A stretch of 64,000 bases of DNA from Gymnopus androsaceus JB14 (Eukaryota; Basidiomycota; Agaricomycetes; Agaricales; Omphalotaceae): contig ML769653.1 of NCBI GenBank assembly GCA_009733575.1, forward strand, positions 8,152 through 72,151. The letters are read 5' to 3'. Of this stretch, positions 34,299-47,135 are shown in pieces (within the stretch, counting starts at the first letter, position 1; every line of letters starts with the position of its first letter). Below the pieces are notes generated by a model. The model saw nothing but the letters and a program-made list of their open reading frames with translations, did not search any database and was not told the origin of the DNA. The position numbers and the translations under genes are program-made.

Positions 34299-35969
34299 CT
34301 AAATAGGCGCAGGAATACGTCCCTCCATAATCTGCGGCCAGTTGGCATTCTCGTCCAACACGGGAGGTGCACCCTCTAGCGTGCCCAAAATTCCCTGCCA
34401 GACAAACGCCTTGGGATTACCACCACTCTCTGTGTATTTCGCCAAGAACAATTCATCATTTGCGGCTATAATATAATAAAAACCATCGATTAGCTGCTCA
34501 GATGAAGGTCAATCGACTCAATCCACTTACGCGCAGATAATGCATTATCCCGCATCCACGTCTCAAACACAGACGCAGCTTCCCGAAGGCTGAATTCCTC
34601 CGGCACAGGCAGGTTCATCAGACCTTTAGAGTACTCTTGAAGAATCTTTGACCGTTTCGAGTATGGACTTCTAGGATGTATCCCCGCTAGACCGAGTTCG
34701 TCCAAAAGTTCATTGGGAATGGGGAACGCTGGGTCCGCAGCAGTGACTGCACCTAGCACCGCTCCTTTCTGGAAAGATCGCTTCCCTGAAGCGAATTCGA
34801 GGATATACCGCGGAATAGCAAGATGGTATGGTCGAATAGCGGAAAAGTGGGGATCGCGGTAGGTGGTTTTCTCGTTGTAGATGGCTTGGAAATCGTCTAC
34901 GGCTAGGAGAACGGGGATTCTAGATGGACCGTATACGTTCGTTATCGGTGAATGTAATTGAGAAAAAATCAAAACGCACTTGCTCTGTTGACAGAGTTCA
35001 TTGAGGAGTGTTTCGAGGGCCACAGAAGCCAACGCTGGTTCCTTTGCGCCAGCCGATGCGAGCTGTGCGAGCGTAGTCCCAGAAGCAAAAGATCGACGGT
35101 CAAAATTCAGACCATGTCGCATCGTCAGCGTTTGTAGATTTGCAGAATTGACTTCGAGAATCCTTCGAAGTGTTTGCGATGCAAAATTTGGTTGAAGGTA
35201 GGTTTGTGTGCGGAGATCGTATGAGTGGGTGGTGGTCGAGTTGACTGTGGTCTTGGCTTTGAAAGAAATTAGAACGGAGTAGAGTAAAGTGCAAGAAGAC
35301 GTACCTCGAGGGATATATATCACGATCCAATCCTTTGCTAAACAATACTGAACAGCCTGGAGCAGTAAAAAGCTCTTTCCGCACCCCGAGGGACCAGTGA
35401 GAACGTATCTTGTCTTGCGGCTTGGTCCAGCAGCTGCTTCATCGAGCTCTTGGGCGGTAAAAATAGTGATATTTCTAATCACCGAGCATCTTTGAGAAAG
35501 TAGACGGAACTACAAGCGGTTTCATGAGCTTTTTTTTGGACGGACAGATATAAACCAATGTCGGTACCTCGAGTAACATCTGTTTCGGTGTACCAAAAAA
35601 TTTAATTGGGTCATTAGGTATTTGGTCGAACGCGACGACTTGGCCAATCATGTTCTCCGTCATCAGGTCCTAGCATTCTGCTTTTTCAGAGACGCGATAA
35701 GAAGACGTACACCTGCACTTACCGGCGTGAAGCTTGGGACACTGAGTCGTGATGGTTCGGCTGGTATAGCTGGTGAAGGAGCCATTGAACGGAAAGCCTA
35801 GCACAATTCTAATGCATCTATCGAATGCGCGCGACGAAACAGGACTCACACCAATCCGGTTCTTTCTGCTAAATGCCTTTTTGTTCCTTTTCGCCCCAGC
35901 ATTACTGTTATTTACTTTGAATGCATTGCCTTCTGTGAAAAATTGAGCATTTCTCATCCCAGCTTGCAT
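34299..35969 (-). CDS. RSM23: Mitochondrial small ribosomal subunit protein mS29 (Dap3/Rsm23)
   Basis: Seven exons: 35,850-35,969, 35,723-35,797, 35,568-35,669, 35,305-35,528, 34,980-35,256, 34,531-34,919, 34,299-34,465; about 450 aa. This is the GTP-binding protein of the mitochondrial ribosome small subunit. The P-loop GPSGCGKSFLL and the Walker B LLAVDDFQAIY are clear, as are the family phrases GQVVAFDQIPNDPIKFFGTP and the C-terminal NDELFLAKYTESGGN. One extra base near 35,482 breaks the frame; without it the exon sum is 1,353. The start used (MQAGMRNAQFF) is the first ATG giving a full model; an upstream in-frame ATG at 36,200 would add an Arg/Ser-rich, presequence-like extension. One intron is only 39 bp. 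Confidence 0.85.
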
Positions 35970-36200
35970 ACTTGGTACTGACGAGAAGGTGGTGGACCTG
36001 CATAGTTTCGAGTATTTGGAAGACAAATTAACGTTCTCCGGGCTAAGTTTGACTGCAGGAAGACGCTCTAGAAAGCGCAAGAGCCATAGATGACGCGCGC
36101 GCTGTAAGCCAGCAGATGAAAGTCGGAAAAAGAAGACCACGTGTCCGGACTTATCCGATTGTTCCGGAGGATCAACTTGATTCTGAACCACCAAGTTCAA

Positions 36201-39200
36201 CTCAGCGCAACTGCAAAAACACTCTCATACCCTGAAAGCTTACCATCTCTATTCTGGTCTTGGCTCGTTTCTCTCACAACTAATCCCTGGCCAATCTTTA
36301 TCTCTCTTTCATTTAATGTACTAATGTCTCCGAATCCAATCTTCCACTTGGGCTTCGATGACATTGTGGGCGTCTGTAGGTCCCCAGGCCAACTAGGTAT
36401 CGCTTAAATCTAGTTCTCCTCGATCTCTCATGTTGAGATTGACAGCTTTAATAGGCATTCCGGGGGGATGGCTCTTCAAGCTAGTCTCTACTTGGCATCT
36501 GTAGCCTTGCTGATCTCCACTCACTCTCCTATATGACTCAAATATGATGCACGATCGTCGGCTGCTAGTACGTTCTTCATACTTAGATACTTAGATATCG
36601 ATTTCATTTTACTGATTGGTCGCACCGTAGTCGCGTGTCTACAAGCACCGACCCCTTTCTCTTATTATCACGTCCTTGCAACCATCGAAAATTCATCATG
36701 GCTGACGACTCTTTTCCTCGCCTTTAAACGAGGTCATCTAACGGGGACCTTGGTTACTTGCCCGATATGCTAAAAGTGCAGGTAAAATGACACTTATCAC
36801 ACTGAAAAGGTGTGTAATATGTTTTGGGGCTCATTTCCCGACATACTCAAAGTTTCACCGAATATAAGCAGAGATTGGATCAGCTTCGTTCGTCAATTAT
36901 TGCGCCAAATGCATCGGCGACAAGGAAGCTCAATCAACATATCTACTCCGGTACCTTTGATGCACATCTACTGATGCTTCAAAAGCTTGCTTTTGGTATT
37001 CAAATCTCGACTTTTCATCTGGAAAACTGAAAGCTAAAAAAACTTGGCTTGATCAATAGGGTGAAACCTTGTTGGCGACACGGAGGCAATATCGATCAGG
37101 TGTCCTGATAGCGGTTACTACTTACTTCAAGGTCTTTTTTTACGACTCGGAGGGAGCTCAAGCAGTTCCCCCATTGCCTATCGTCTATATACATAGCATC
37201 GATAACACGAGCGGGCGGGAGAAGGTTTAATGGGTCACTTTCATTGGTTGTGCTCACGCAGGTGTACGCAGGTGTATTTTTGATTCTTTTGGACCCTCGA
37301 TTCGACGCTGATATCTTTTCGCAATATGTCGCTGGCTATACTTATCTAGAACTCCGTGTCAGGCCGTGCTTCCTTTCCCCAAAAAGTTTTTTTTCTTCTT
37401 TTTTTACACAAAACACGAGTGCGTGTACCCTGAATCACGGCGACTCTTATATGATCTTGGATCGTCTGCCAGAGCAAGATCAAAAAACGAAGGTCAGAAG
37501 AATCAAACCAACTTAAAAGGCAATCTATCTGGTCCATATCCAGTCTTGACTCTCTCAAATGGGTCGGACCGATCTCTTATATGAGTCATATCCTATCCTC
37601 GAATCCCAGTATCGATAACACTGGAAGCTACTACAGCCCACGATGATAAGAGTACCAGTTTCTACACGTGTATTAGTAACAAACCCCATTTTTGTAGCTC
37701 AGAGATAAGTACCGGATTACTTGCAAATCACGCGAATCATCGCTGGTCGTTTACACGAACGCGTTTCGGTACCTTCCACTAGAAAGGCTCACACAGAATT
37801 ATATTCCAATAATAACAGAGCTTCGAATAATTCAAAAGCTTCGCAGCTAATAGTCGAAAAGGAAGATGTCTCTTTTACGTGTATACAGTATAGTATTCCA
37901 GTGAAGTTCAAGTGAGAATGAGAATGAATCGGAGTTGCGCAGATTCAAATTTATGGTTCACGCCAGCGTGAAGTCGGAATTCATAGTTTTTTGGCAGATG
38001 TATGTGAACTGTATGTATGTAGACGGGCGTTCATCGAGAGATGATAATGAGCCTGTGAGAGTAAGTAGCAGTACGATGCGGATATCACCATGTAGAGCCA
38101 GAGCGCTGGTGAGCGCGAAGAGTAGAATACCTGGGATCAGCGTTTTAGCTATAATAGTCAGCTCCTATCTACATAGCGGTGGTAGGTAGTTTACCTCGGG
38201 AGTGTTGCTACACGTGAGATAGAAGCAAGGTTAAGCGCAGGGTTAAGCGCCCAAGCGTTTCAAAGTTTGAAGATCTATGAGATGATAATGATAAAAAAAA
38301 CTTGCGGTCAGGCTGAGCATGCTCATAAATCTCTCTGAGAAGTGAAAACAAATTCAAGCCAATTTAGCTCTCCGTTACAGCCGGATTGAAAATCGTCGAA
38401 TCCAAGGGTCGTGAAATTCGAGGGTTAAGCGGTTGAGCAACTGTACTTTATTGGTGCGAATAATGTATCCAGCACCACAGGGGATCCTCAGTCCTTGCAA
38501 GGGTCATGATAGTTCGAAGGAGAACAAGTACTGAATAATCTATCCGTTTCCCCCGGATGGGAGAGACACAACTTGATTGAAAGTGCACGATGCATGTACA
38601 GTATGCACTTACGCCGCCGCGGTAGGCAAAGTGCTTCGGCGGAGCAGGTATCTATATGTCGGACAATGACGGTGCATTTGCACTGTAGTTCATGCAGCCC
38701 TCTTGATCCACGGAAAAACGAATCTCAATTGGGGCAGAAATCCGTACTATGCCATTTTGGGACCGGTTGACGAGCGGACCGCAAAAAACATCATAATGTA
38801 CTTGCTTTTAATTCATTTGATCAATCCATCGTTTTCTGCAAGGTGGAGGATCCTGGAAAGTTTGAATAACTAAATATATTGCTCGTGTATGCATGAAAGA
38901 CCTTATGCTAAAGACCCCGGCCCTGCCAGACATCATCGAGAACCTGCATCTATGTATAGACAGCTGAAGTATGTACTAGTACAGCTGGAATTTCCGACAA
39001 TCATCGAGACTCAGGTAGTTCGAGTCCAGACAAATTACTATGACGAGTAAAGAGAAATAGTTTGAGGACCTGGACCCTTAGCTCTCCGCTATGGGTCCAA
39101 GAGTTGTTCTTACAACTCAATCAAAGACGGATGTACCTTTAAGGCTTTTATGAACCAGGAGTTAGGTCTTGCATCATCATAAGCGTTTCCACTCAACTCA

Positions 39201-39901
39201 GCCCTGTACTTGATCATGATTCCTCCGTGTTGAATGGTTTCAGCAATAAGACATGGCATTATTTGTTGACAGAGCGGGTTACTATGATTCGGAGGATGAA
39301 ACTGTTCACCTCCTAGATAGCTAATGCAGGTTCAAGGCAAACCGTTCGAAGAAAAACTCGTGGATGACCGCCGGCACTCTGAAGGAAGGAAGATCTGAAC
39401 AGGGACCAGCACACCCCCAAACGTCACTCGAAAAAAACGAGGGTCCGTTTCAAAAGATGGCAGACCCTGGCGGCGAGCTGCTGATATCAATAGGACAATA
39501 GTATGATCAGGCCAACCAAAGACGCTCTAGTTTCTCAAAGGCGAAGAACAACGAAAAAAGACAAATACAATATAGCGTAGATTGAATGTAGTTGGAGTAA
39601 TATGATATGAGATGCGACTGTAGGAGATCTATGTAAATGCTAAAAACCCAAACCCAAAACCAATGCGAGTGAAACAAAAGATGACCATGATGATAGCGAA
39701 CGAGAGCAGATGATAGATACAATGCGAGAATTTTCGAAAAAGTCTAGACTGGCTAGTGGAGGATAGTGGAAACATGCAGCAACAAAGTCCCGCAAAGGAA
39801 AGATGAAGTCTATGTAGTGAGGTAGCACAAATGAAGAAAGCGAGAACAGGGGTACTGTTCATTTTGATTTTTGCTGCGAACAGCATCAGAAAGCCCACGT
39901 C
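36201..39901. other. Long stretch without a recognisable gene
   Basis: About 3.7 kb. The promoter of RSM23 lies at its left edge. Short ORFs are present on both strands but none shows family motifs, splice structure or conserved text. No tandem repeats or transposon ends were recognised. It may contain a lineage-specific gene or long UTRs that cannot be seen here. Confidence 0.5.
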
Positions 39902-40304
39902 TTATCCTCTTGTAAGACGAGATGAGCTCACCGGTTTGCGCATCATCAATGGATTGGAATCGCAATTTGATGATGAAGCCTGAAAGGATGTTAGAAAAGG
40001 GCGGGTAGATGAGAAACGAAGACATGACATACGGGAGCGTACTGAGCGGGCTGCATATTTTGGGGTGGATAAGAACCCGTGTTTTTGGAAGCAATGGCTT
40101 TCTGAAGCTAACAAAGAAACATATCGGTTAGTATTGGGACGATGAGAACAAAGCGCAGCGTACCTTAGCCTGGCTCTCCTGTGCGTATTTCCCGTACATA
40201 TTCGCGTGCAACGGAATATTGGACATGCTCGTCACGTTAGGAAGCGTGTGCAGAGAGTTGGAAAGGCTGGGATATGAGACGATGTTCTGTCCGTTGTTGC
40301 CCAT
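39902..40304 (-). CDS. Small hypothetical protein, 97 aa
   Basis: Three exons: 40,164-40,304, 40,033-40,107, 39,902-39,979; introns of 56 and 53 bp with standard GT/AG ends; sum 294. The product starts MGNNGQNIVSYPSLSNSLHT, has a short charged helix (YAQESQAKLQKAIASKN) and ends SSSRLTRG. Low complexity in Asn/Ser/Gln, no signal peptide and no membrane segment. MGNN at the N-terminus could be an N-myristoylation site (Gly2), which would fit membrane association, but no family was recognised. Confidence 0.5.
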
Positions 40305-42186
40305 TATGAATGTTGTGCTGGTCTGATCGGGGAGCGTGGAAAGACGAAAGAGATAAAGATTCGTAAAGAAGACCAAAGAGAGTGGACAAAGGGGATGAAC
40401 AGAGAGCACAAAGAACCGCTAGGTGATGAGAGGGATAGGGAAAAAAATAATTGTTCAGGCGCGCTTATATTCACCGATCGGAGAAAAGCGCGTGACTGCT
40501 TGCTCAACTCACAACCTTCATCTGCAGCGAGGCGATACCTGCTTCATTTTCCGTGTGGTGCATCTATTACAGCAGCTTGCGATCTTCACATGAGCTAAAT
40601 GGTGGTCGTAAAGTAACATCTCCGTACCCGGACACGATAAGCCTTTGCAGATTTAGACACATGCCACGCTAGATCTTTCATTCGTCTCTATAGATTCCAC
40701 GGTACTTCCCGGGCAAGCCGTGTACCAAAAGGAAAGGGAAAAAATAGGATCTTTCCTTCGCCTTGAGGCGTACGGGCTATCAGGCACTGTTATGGATTTT
40801 TGGGGTGTTCATTTTGCGAACAAGGCCGCTACTTCATCCCTGCAGCCGTCTACATTACCCTTCCCGGTGAGCGCATTCCCTTTACCTTTACTCACATTCT
40901 TGAGAAACAGCAGGCAACAAGTGCCGTTCAGGTTAATCCTCGGACGAGGTATGCTCGATATCATTTCTAGTCGTAGTCACTTAGGTTGGCTTGTGCGCGA
41001 TATCATCTCGGAGATGCAAAAAAAAAATATGCTACCACCCTCATCGATGAACTTCTAGCTCACGGTTTCCTCATTTTTTCCCATTTCTGGCAAAGTATTG
41101 CTGCTTGCAATCTCACGAGAGAGTCCGCCTGCTTGAGACTTTACCGCACTATCTCCTTGGTATTCCAGTTTTCTTTATGACGTTTCAACCCACAGGGTTC
41201 ATGTTATTTCACTAATAGTAATACTAATTGACGGGTAGTCTGTCTCAACTTGTCCGCGATGCCGATGTATAGGTCCCAACTTGCCATTTTTAACTTCTCT
41301 GGACAACACGCTTTGACCATACCCTGCATCCGTTACAAAGTTAGGAGCAAGGATTGGCTTGTTAACCGTAACCATATCTCCATTGGCCGCATAAGGGGAG
41401 ATTTATTAATGTACTGTATACTGTTGCGCGACCACAGCATCAGCAATGGTGTTACCCGTGGCTTGAGCGTTACTTGGATCTACGTCAACCACCTCTCGGA
41501 CTCAGTCGTCTGGAATCCAAAGGTCTGGGTAAGGAATACCAGTGCCATTGTCATCGAGTCAGAGGGAGTTCTCCGGGAAAGGATTGTGATACATTGAGGG
41601 TTCAAGAACTTCACCCTCCCCCATTTCTTTATATGACGGAATACGTAGGAAACGATTAATAGTAGCTCAATTTCCCAAAGACTGACTGCGTATTGCGATA
41701 GACTTCACATTTATACTCTAGGTTAGTACATACTGATAACGTCCTCAAAAGAAGCATGCAGCTTCTCTTTTAGAATAGAAGCCTTCTGAGCTCGATCTGC
41801 TCGATGTCTTTCTCGAGTTTGTCTTGCTGTTTGTGAATGTCCTCAATCAGGCGGCCCCGAATGACTACTTTGAAATAAGACCCGACCGCCGAATACGATT
41901 GCGCCCTGCCTCGAGCATGCCTATGGGGTTTAGAAAGCAATAGTCTAAAAGATATTCTCCACGTCTTTCAGTTGTTCGCTCTGGGTGCCATCGTTATTAT
42001 ATAAACCTTCCTTCCTTCCTCGGGAATGCTTGGTCATGGGAAATCTGAATGAGATATTACGATTTTTACCATCCATATACACATGCGTCGGGAATCTTAC
42101 AACATACGTCGGGAATTCAAACTGCAACCGTAGGCGCGTGCGGTATGTTGTAAAGACTCGGGAGTATCTTGATCAGTCAATGGCCT
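40305..42186. other. Stretch without a recognisable gene
   Basis: About 1.9 kb between the small gene and the GlyRS remnant. ORFs of up to about 115 codons show no recognisable motif or consistent splicing. Confidence 0.5.
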
Positions 42187-44830
42187 TCATAGGCAGGCAA
42201 TCTCCGACCCAATGTTGTCGACCAGATCCGTTACTGTCGCAAGAACGTCGTCTATTGAGCCGATACGCTGGCTCATTGTATCACGCTCCCTATAAGATTG
42301 AAAGTTGTTAACAGAGAGTTGGCTATCGCTAATGACTCAAAAAAACAGCCTCACCTGAGAGTTATGGTCTTGTTTTGGACCGCTGCTTTACGAAACAAAC
42401 TAGCTAGAAGACGAATGATCACTGGAGAACATAAAGAAGGGGTACGGATTGCATTGCTTCTGTAGTAACCATATATAGGTATATAGGGAATGGTCTCGAC
42501 TTGACTCTCGACCCTCGGAAGGGGGATAGCAAGGACCAGGGGAAACGCAAACTATAAACCACTCACAAGCAAAATCGATGGCAACACCGTAAGGAGTACC
42601 AAGTTCATCGTTTCGGGAATATCGTTTCCCAATGGATGTATTGGAATCGTCTACGCGGGAGAAGATACCTGCTCGGCGAAGCTTTGATGCTATAAGTAGT
42701 ATGCATAAGCCAACGTTCGCGAATGAGATAGATGAGATGAAAGGAAATGGGGGCAAAGACCTCGTTCTTTTCATAAAGATGGGTCCAAAGCAATGTCCGG
42801 TCAACGAAAGGGGATGCAGCATACAAACTTCTTTAACTAGAGGCTCGAATTCCTCTTTGGCACTCAGTGGCACGATAAGGACTTTAGTTGGGGCTACCAC
42901 AGGTGGTAAAGACAACACCCAAACCCCAAACAATCGGAAATCAGCATCTGAGAAGGCACGAGTAATAATAGACAAAAATTAAATCATGACGAGTGATGTA
43001 AGTGTCTGTTCGAGATGGACGTACCCCTCGCTCAATGTCTTGCTGTCTGTTCTAATAGGCATGCTCCAACAACGAATACAGAATTCGGCCAAGACCAAAT
43101 GACGGTTCAATGACATTTGGAGTATATTCACGTACTGGGGAGGATGAAACGAACGTCAGCATTGCACTCGGAAAGCTCCGCGGCTTCGAACTTACCAGAT
43201 TGCTTGAAAGTTCGACGTTCTACGCGCAACAGTTCAGGGGATATCTCGAAGTTTTTGCCATCGATAGTGATGGTGGTGGTGGTGGTGCTGTAGGGGTCAA
43301 ATGGAAGTTGGAAAAGCTTCGTGTATGGAGCTGCGGAGCAAACCCCCATCGAACGTTCTTCCTTTAGTTTAATGAGCGCGGGCTCATCTAAAGTCTCTAC
43401 ATGCTTTTGTAGCACTGTCGCGTCCTACTTTAAGGTCTTGCCTAAGGTCTTCTTGTCGAATTCTGCAACCTCCTTCTCCGTCACTATAGGTTGCTTCAAA
43501 GCCTCTCGGACAACGAGGGGATGCTGAGTGCGCTGTTAAATCATAGGCTGCCCGATCTGCACATTCTGTCTACCCAGAGTTGTGGATCTCAGTGTCCCAG
43601 CAATCTGTAGCGTAACGCGCCATTTCGTTGCTCATATGCTGTCAGAACCTTAGACGATCAGGGTTAATCCCGATTTCACCAAGAACAGGTGAATTCTGGC
43701 CATGAAATATGCAAGCGTCTCGCTGGCGTGATACCCTTCTCCACCGCCTCGCCATACTCATTTTCATGGGCGTGGCGCTACCCGCCGACTGTACATGTCT
43801 GTTGAAAAGGACCAGTTCAACATCTCGCATTTCCTTGAACCTTGGATGAGACTTGTCTTCTGGGTCAACGAAATGCTCAATTTCGGCCATAGTCAATTCT
43901 CGGACACGCAGAAGACCGGCCCTGGGTGATATTTCGTTTCTGAAGCTTCTCCCTATCTGGGCGGAGGCGAACGGTACGCGACCGTTGTTGTAATCAAGGA
44001 GACGGGAAAAGTTTATGGAATGGCCTTGTGCTGTTTCGGGACGGAGGAAGCTAAAGAATAAGACTATCAGCACAACGTTTGCCAAAACGGTTCATAACTT
44101 TAAGCCTTACCCGGGACGTTGACCGGTGGGACCAAATACTGCTAGCGAACATGAGATTGGATTCTTGAGGCTCTGTCACCTCATTATCGGCATCAAGGTT
44201 CCTAATGTCGAATTTTCGGCACAGGTTGCCCAGCTCTGGACCAGAATAATTATCCAGCTGGAGAAATATCAGTAGACTGAATATAGGGGATCAATCGACG
44301 CGTACTTGAGCCAAAGTAACCTCATAACTTGGTCAGCGAGTTGCACCGCTGTGATTTTACCCGCTTTCTTCTTCTTCCTTTTATCCTTCTTATCCTCCTT
44401 TGCAGGTGAGGCAGCTTGACCTCGTGCCTCCCTATTACCGACCAGTCTAGCTTCCAAAACATTCTTCACGAGATGATCCGCACGGATAACATCACCAGTT
44501 TTCACGTCTTTTACCATCCAAGTCTGAATACAGGAGCTGGGGTTATAATAGTTGTATCGAGCTCGAGCATATCTTCTTCAACGATGAAGTGTTTGCGCCA
44601 GTCCGCTATGATATTGGCCTGAAGACTTGAGCCGGCCGGGCCATAGTCGTAAAGACCAGCGACACCTAAATAATTTCGACAATGCCCCCGGTGAGAATCA
44701 AGAGTTTTATTGACGTACCGCCATATATTTCGAATGCAGGCGCGTAGAAAAATCTGCGGCTTAAAAGAGCTTCCAGACGACCTTTAATAAGGGTGTGCCG
44801 ATTTGTTGACGGTAAACATATTGTGGTCTC
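42187..44830 (-). pseudogene. Glycyl-tRNA synthetase copy, decayed
   Basis: The whole class II synthetase can be followed: RRFFYAPAFEIYGG, AGLYDYGPAGSSLQANI, EEDMLELDTTIITPAPVF, MVKDVKTGDVIRADHLVKN, motif region RPETAQGHSINFSRLLDYN, VRELTMAEIEHFVDPEDK, IEPSFGLGRILYSLLEHAY, and a C-terminus SIDDVLATVTDLVDNI. Lesions are of several kinds: a deletion of about 30 bp after PAPVF near 44,522, in-frame stops in the RLRF-HMSNEM, HNSG-TEC, TLK-DA and LEHAY-NR segments, loss of several codons around the TEC motif, and small shifts around 43,700-43,760. Introns are still visible. Unlike its neighbours this cannot be repaired by removing extra bases. Cytosolic GlyRS is essential, so a working copy should exist elsewhere. 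Confidence 0.75.
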
Positions 44831-45184
44831 TCCTCGAAGCAAATCGAAGGAAGTACTTGGTTAGAAAAGATATAGACGGTGATGGTTTAGACTTACGAAA
44901 GAATTAACTCATGCAACGAATCGATTAGTGATCCGCCTTGCAAGCGCCGGACATAGATATTAGACGCCCGTCGTCTTAAATTTATGTCGGCGTTATTTAA
45001 TTCTCTATCTTTCTCGAGCCAGCACTGGCACAGAATCGATAATATCCAGAACCGATAATAACCTTTGAACATGTGTTCAACGTGATTTTCCGCAAGAAAA
45101 GCATAAGATCGTTTGTCTTGCCAAAACCACGAGGCAACCTTCTGTAGCAGTTCGTGTTGACAACTCACCAAACTCTGCACCACC

Positions 45185-46387
45185 ATGAAAATCCCTCTAA
45201 TCAGCCTCATCGTTACTTTTTCTCTGTGTTCTTACGTCTCTGGCCATGGGTATGTCGCAAAACTTATCGTAAACGGCCAAAGCTACTCTGGAAACGCTCC
45301 TGGCGCCCAGGCGACCCCGAGCGTCATTCGACAGATCTCTGATATAAGGTGAGAAGAACGTACTCTGTACTACTCATACCGAATACTGTATTTTCATAGC
45401 CCAGTGAAGGGTGCAACTAATCCTGACCTGAATTGTGGCTTGAGTGCACAATTGGCTGCGGATGTCGCGACTGTCAACGCTGGCGATTCATTGGCCTTTG
45501 ACTGGCGGGGAGGATCTGACGGTGATTCAAATTGGCCGCATAATACCGGTGATTAAGTTTCTCATAGGCAGAGGCAATAATATACTGACAATCCCATGGT
45601 TTTATAAAACAGGTCCGATGTTGACTTATATGACATCCTGTGGAAGTACGCCATGTTCACAGTACAACTCCTCGCAATCGAAATGGTTCAAGATCCAACA
45701 AGTTGGCCTAGTTGATGCTAATTCTAATACCTGGGCACAAGCAGCAGTAATGAATGGAGCTACTGCCAATGTGACGCTTCCTGCAACTCTCGCACCAGGA
45801 AACTACATCATACGCCACGAAATCATTGCATTGCAGCTGGCTGTCTCCGTGGGGGGTGCAGAGTTCTACCCTAGTTGTAGCCAAATTTCCGTCGGTAATT
45901 CAGATCAGACTGGAGGGCCAACTGAGGATGAATTGGTTCTCCTTCCCGGGGCGTACAGTGATACAGATCCTGGTATCTACGATCCTAACGTGAGTAGCTT
46001 TGTATTTACTCGATCACGGGCTCATACCACTCATACTCGCTGTAGATTTACAACCCGGGAGCTTCATACACCTTTCCAGGACCTCCAGTTGCAGCTTTTG
46101 CTGGAGGAGATTCATCCGGCACTTCAGTTTCCGGGGATGCCTCGGCGTCTGTTTCTGCTGCCGGATCAGCGAGCACATCGGCAGCCGGATCTAGTGGGAC
46201 AGGCTCCTCTAGTTCCTCTTCGTCAGCCTCCCAAGCGAGTCCACAGAGTGTATGCAGATTACAGAGACGGATGGCCCTGACAACGTCAGATTCAAGCACC
46301 TTCACAGTACCTGTGTCCCACAAACGGAGACGTAGTCTTCTCACTGGTCTGTTCCGTGATGTGGCTTTACTCTACAGAGGGTCGTGA
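45185..46387 (+). CDS. AA9 lytic polysaccharide monooxygenase
   Basis: Four exons: 45,185-45,348, 45,400-45,548, 45,613-45,989, 46,046-46,387; sum 1,032, 343 aa, intact. The signal peptide MKIPLISLIVTFSLCSYVSG is followed directly by HGYVAKLIVNG, so the mature protein starts with the copper-binding His1. The second copper His is in WPHNTGPMLTYM, the family phrase IIRHEIIAL is present, and the axial Tyr is in GGAEFYPSCSQI. A Ser/Gly/Ala-rich C-terminal extension with a basic RRRMALT-like and KRRRSLL end takes the place of a CBM. The enzyme cleaves cellulose oxidatively using O2 or H2O2 and acts outside the cell. It starts only about 0.35 kb from the GlyRS remnant, on the opposite strand. Confidence 0.92.
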
Positions 46388-47135
46388 GATTCTCCGAGTA
46401 GAGTTTGTTAGCATGCGTATCTCTGTCTGTTTTCCTCGTTGCATCTGTATATATATATGGTTTCCGGATCGCTGAAATGTTGTTACACTAACACTATTTA
46501 AAATTTCATAAATGTCTAGTAGAGCAGGTTGTCTCTTTCATTATTTAAATTCTACGCCGCCGTATCATACATACTTATCGATATCTTTGAAGTTGAACTG
46601 TTTTTTTCCATCATTTCCAGTCGTGCCATTCAATGCTTTGGTATTCATTCGGTATAACGTTGAGGCGAGACGGACAGGGCAGAAATCCATTGCTTTGGCG
46701 CTGATATCCATGAGCTCTCTTGCCCGATGTTTTAATTACGGGAATAATAACTGCTTGCACCTTGCATCAATTAGTTACACCCGTCATCATTCACAGTCCA
46801 ACCGGCGTTGAACCATAACTCGAAGTGAATATCTATCTGAGATCGCTACTCCCGTATACCAAACGACTGGTGTTGCGAGCTGGGATACTCATGTTATAGA
46901 ATACACGGATGCAAGATTATTGCCACCGAAGGCATTAGTTGCCTCCCGGACGAGAGAAATCCGCACGCAATTATTGATTATACTGGAAAGTATCAAGTAC
47001 ATTAAACAACATTAACAAATAGGCGTCCTCGAGTTAGTACAGTAAAGTTATCTTCGCCGGGGGGTTATAACCACGTCAAATGGTTTTATATGACTGGGAA
47101 AAGACACACTGAGTTAGGCTAACTCGTCGGTAGAT
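46388..47135. other. Intergenic region between convergent LPMO and P450 genes
   Basis: 3' flanks of two convergent genes. No gene or strong terminator structure recognised. Confidence 0.6.

Noticed and set aside
39005..39040. tRNA-like T-loop motif AGTTCGAGTCC
   Set aside because: No acceptor stem, anticodon arm or D-loop could be fitted around it.
42187..44830. Treating GlyRS as intact but error-ridden like its neighbours
   Set aside because: It needs a restored deletion of about 30 bp, lost codons and several changed stops, which single-base insertion errors do not produce.
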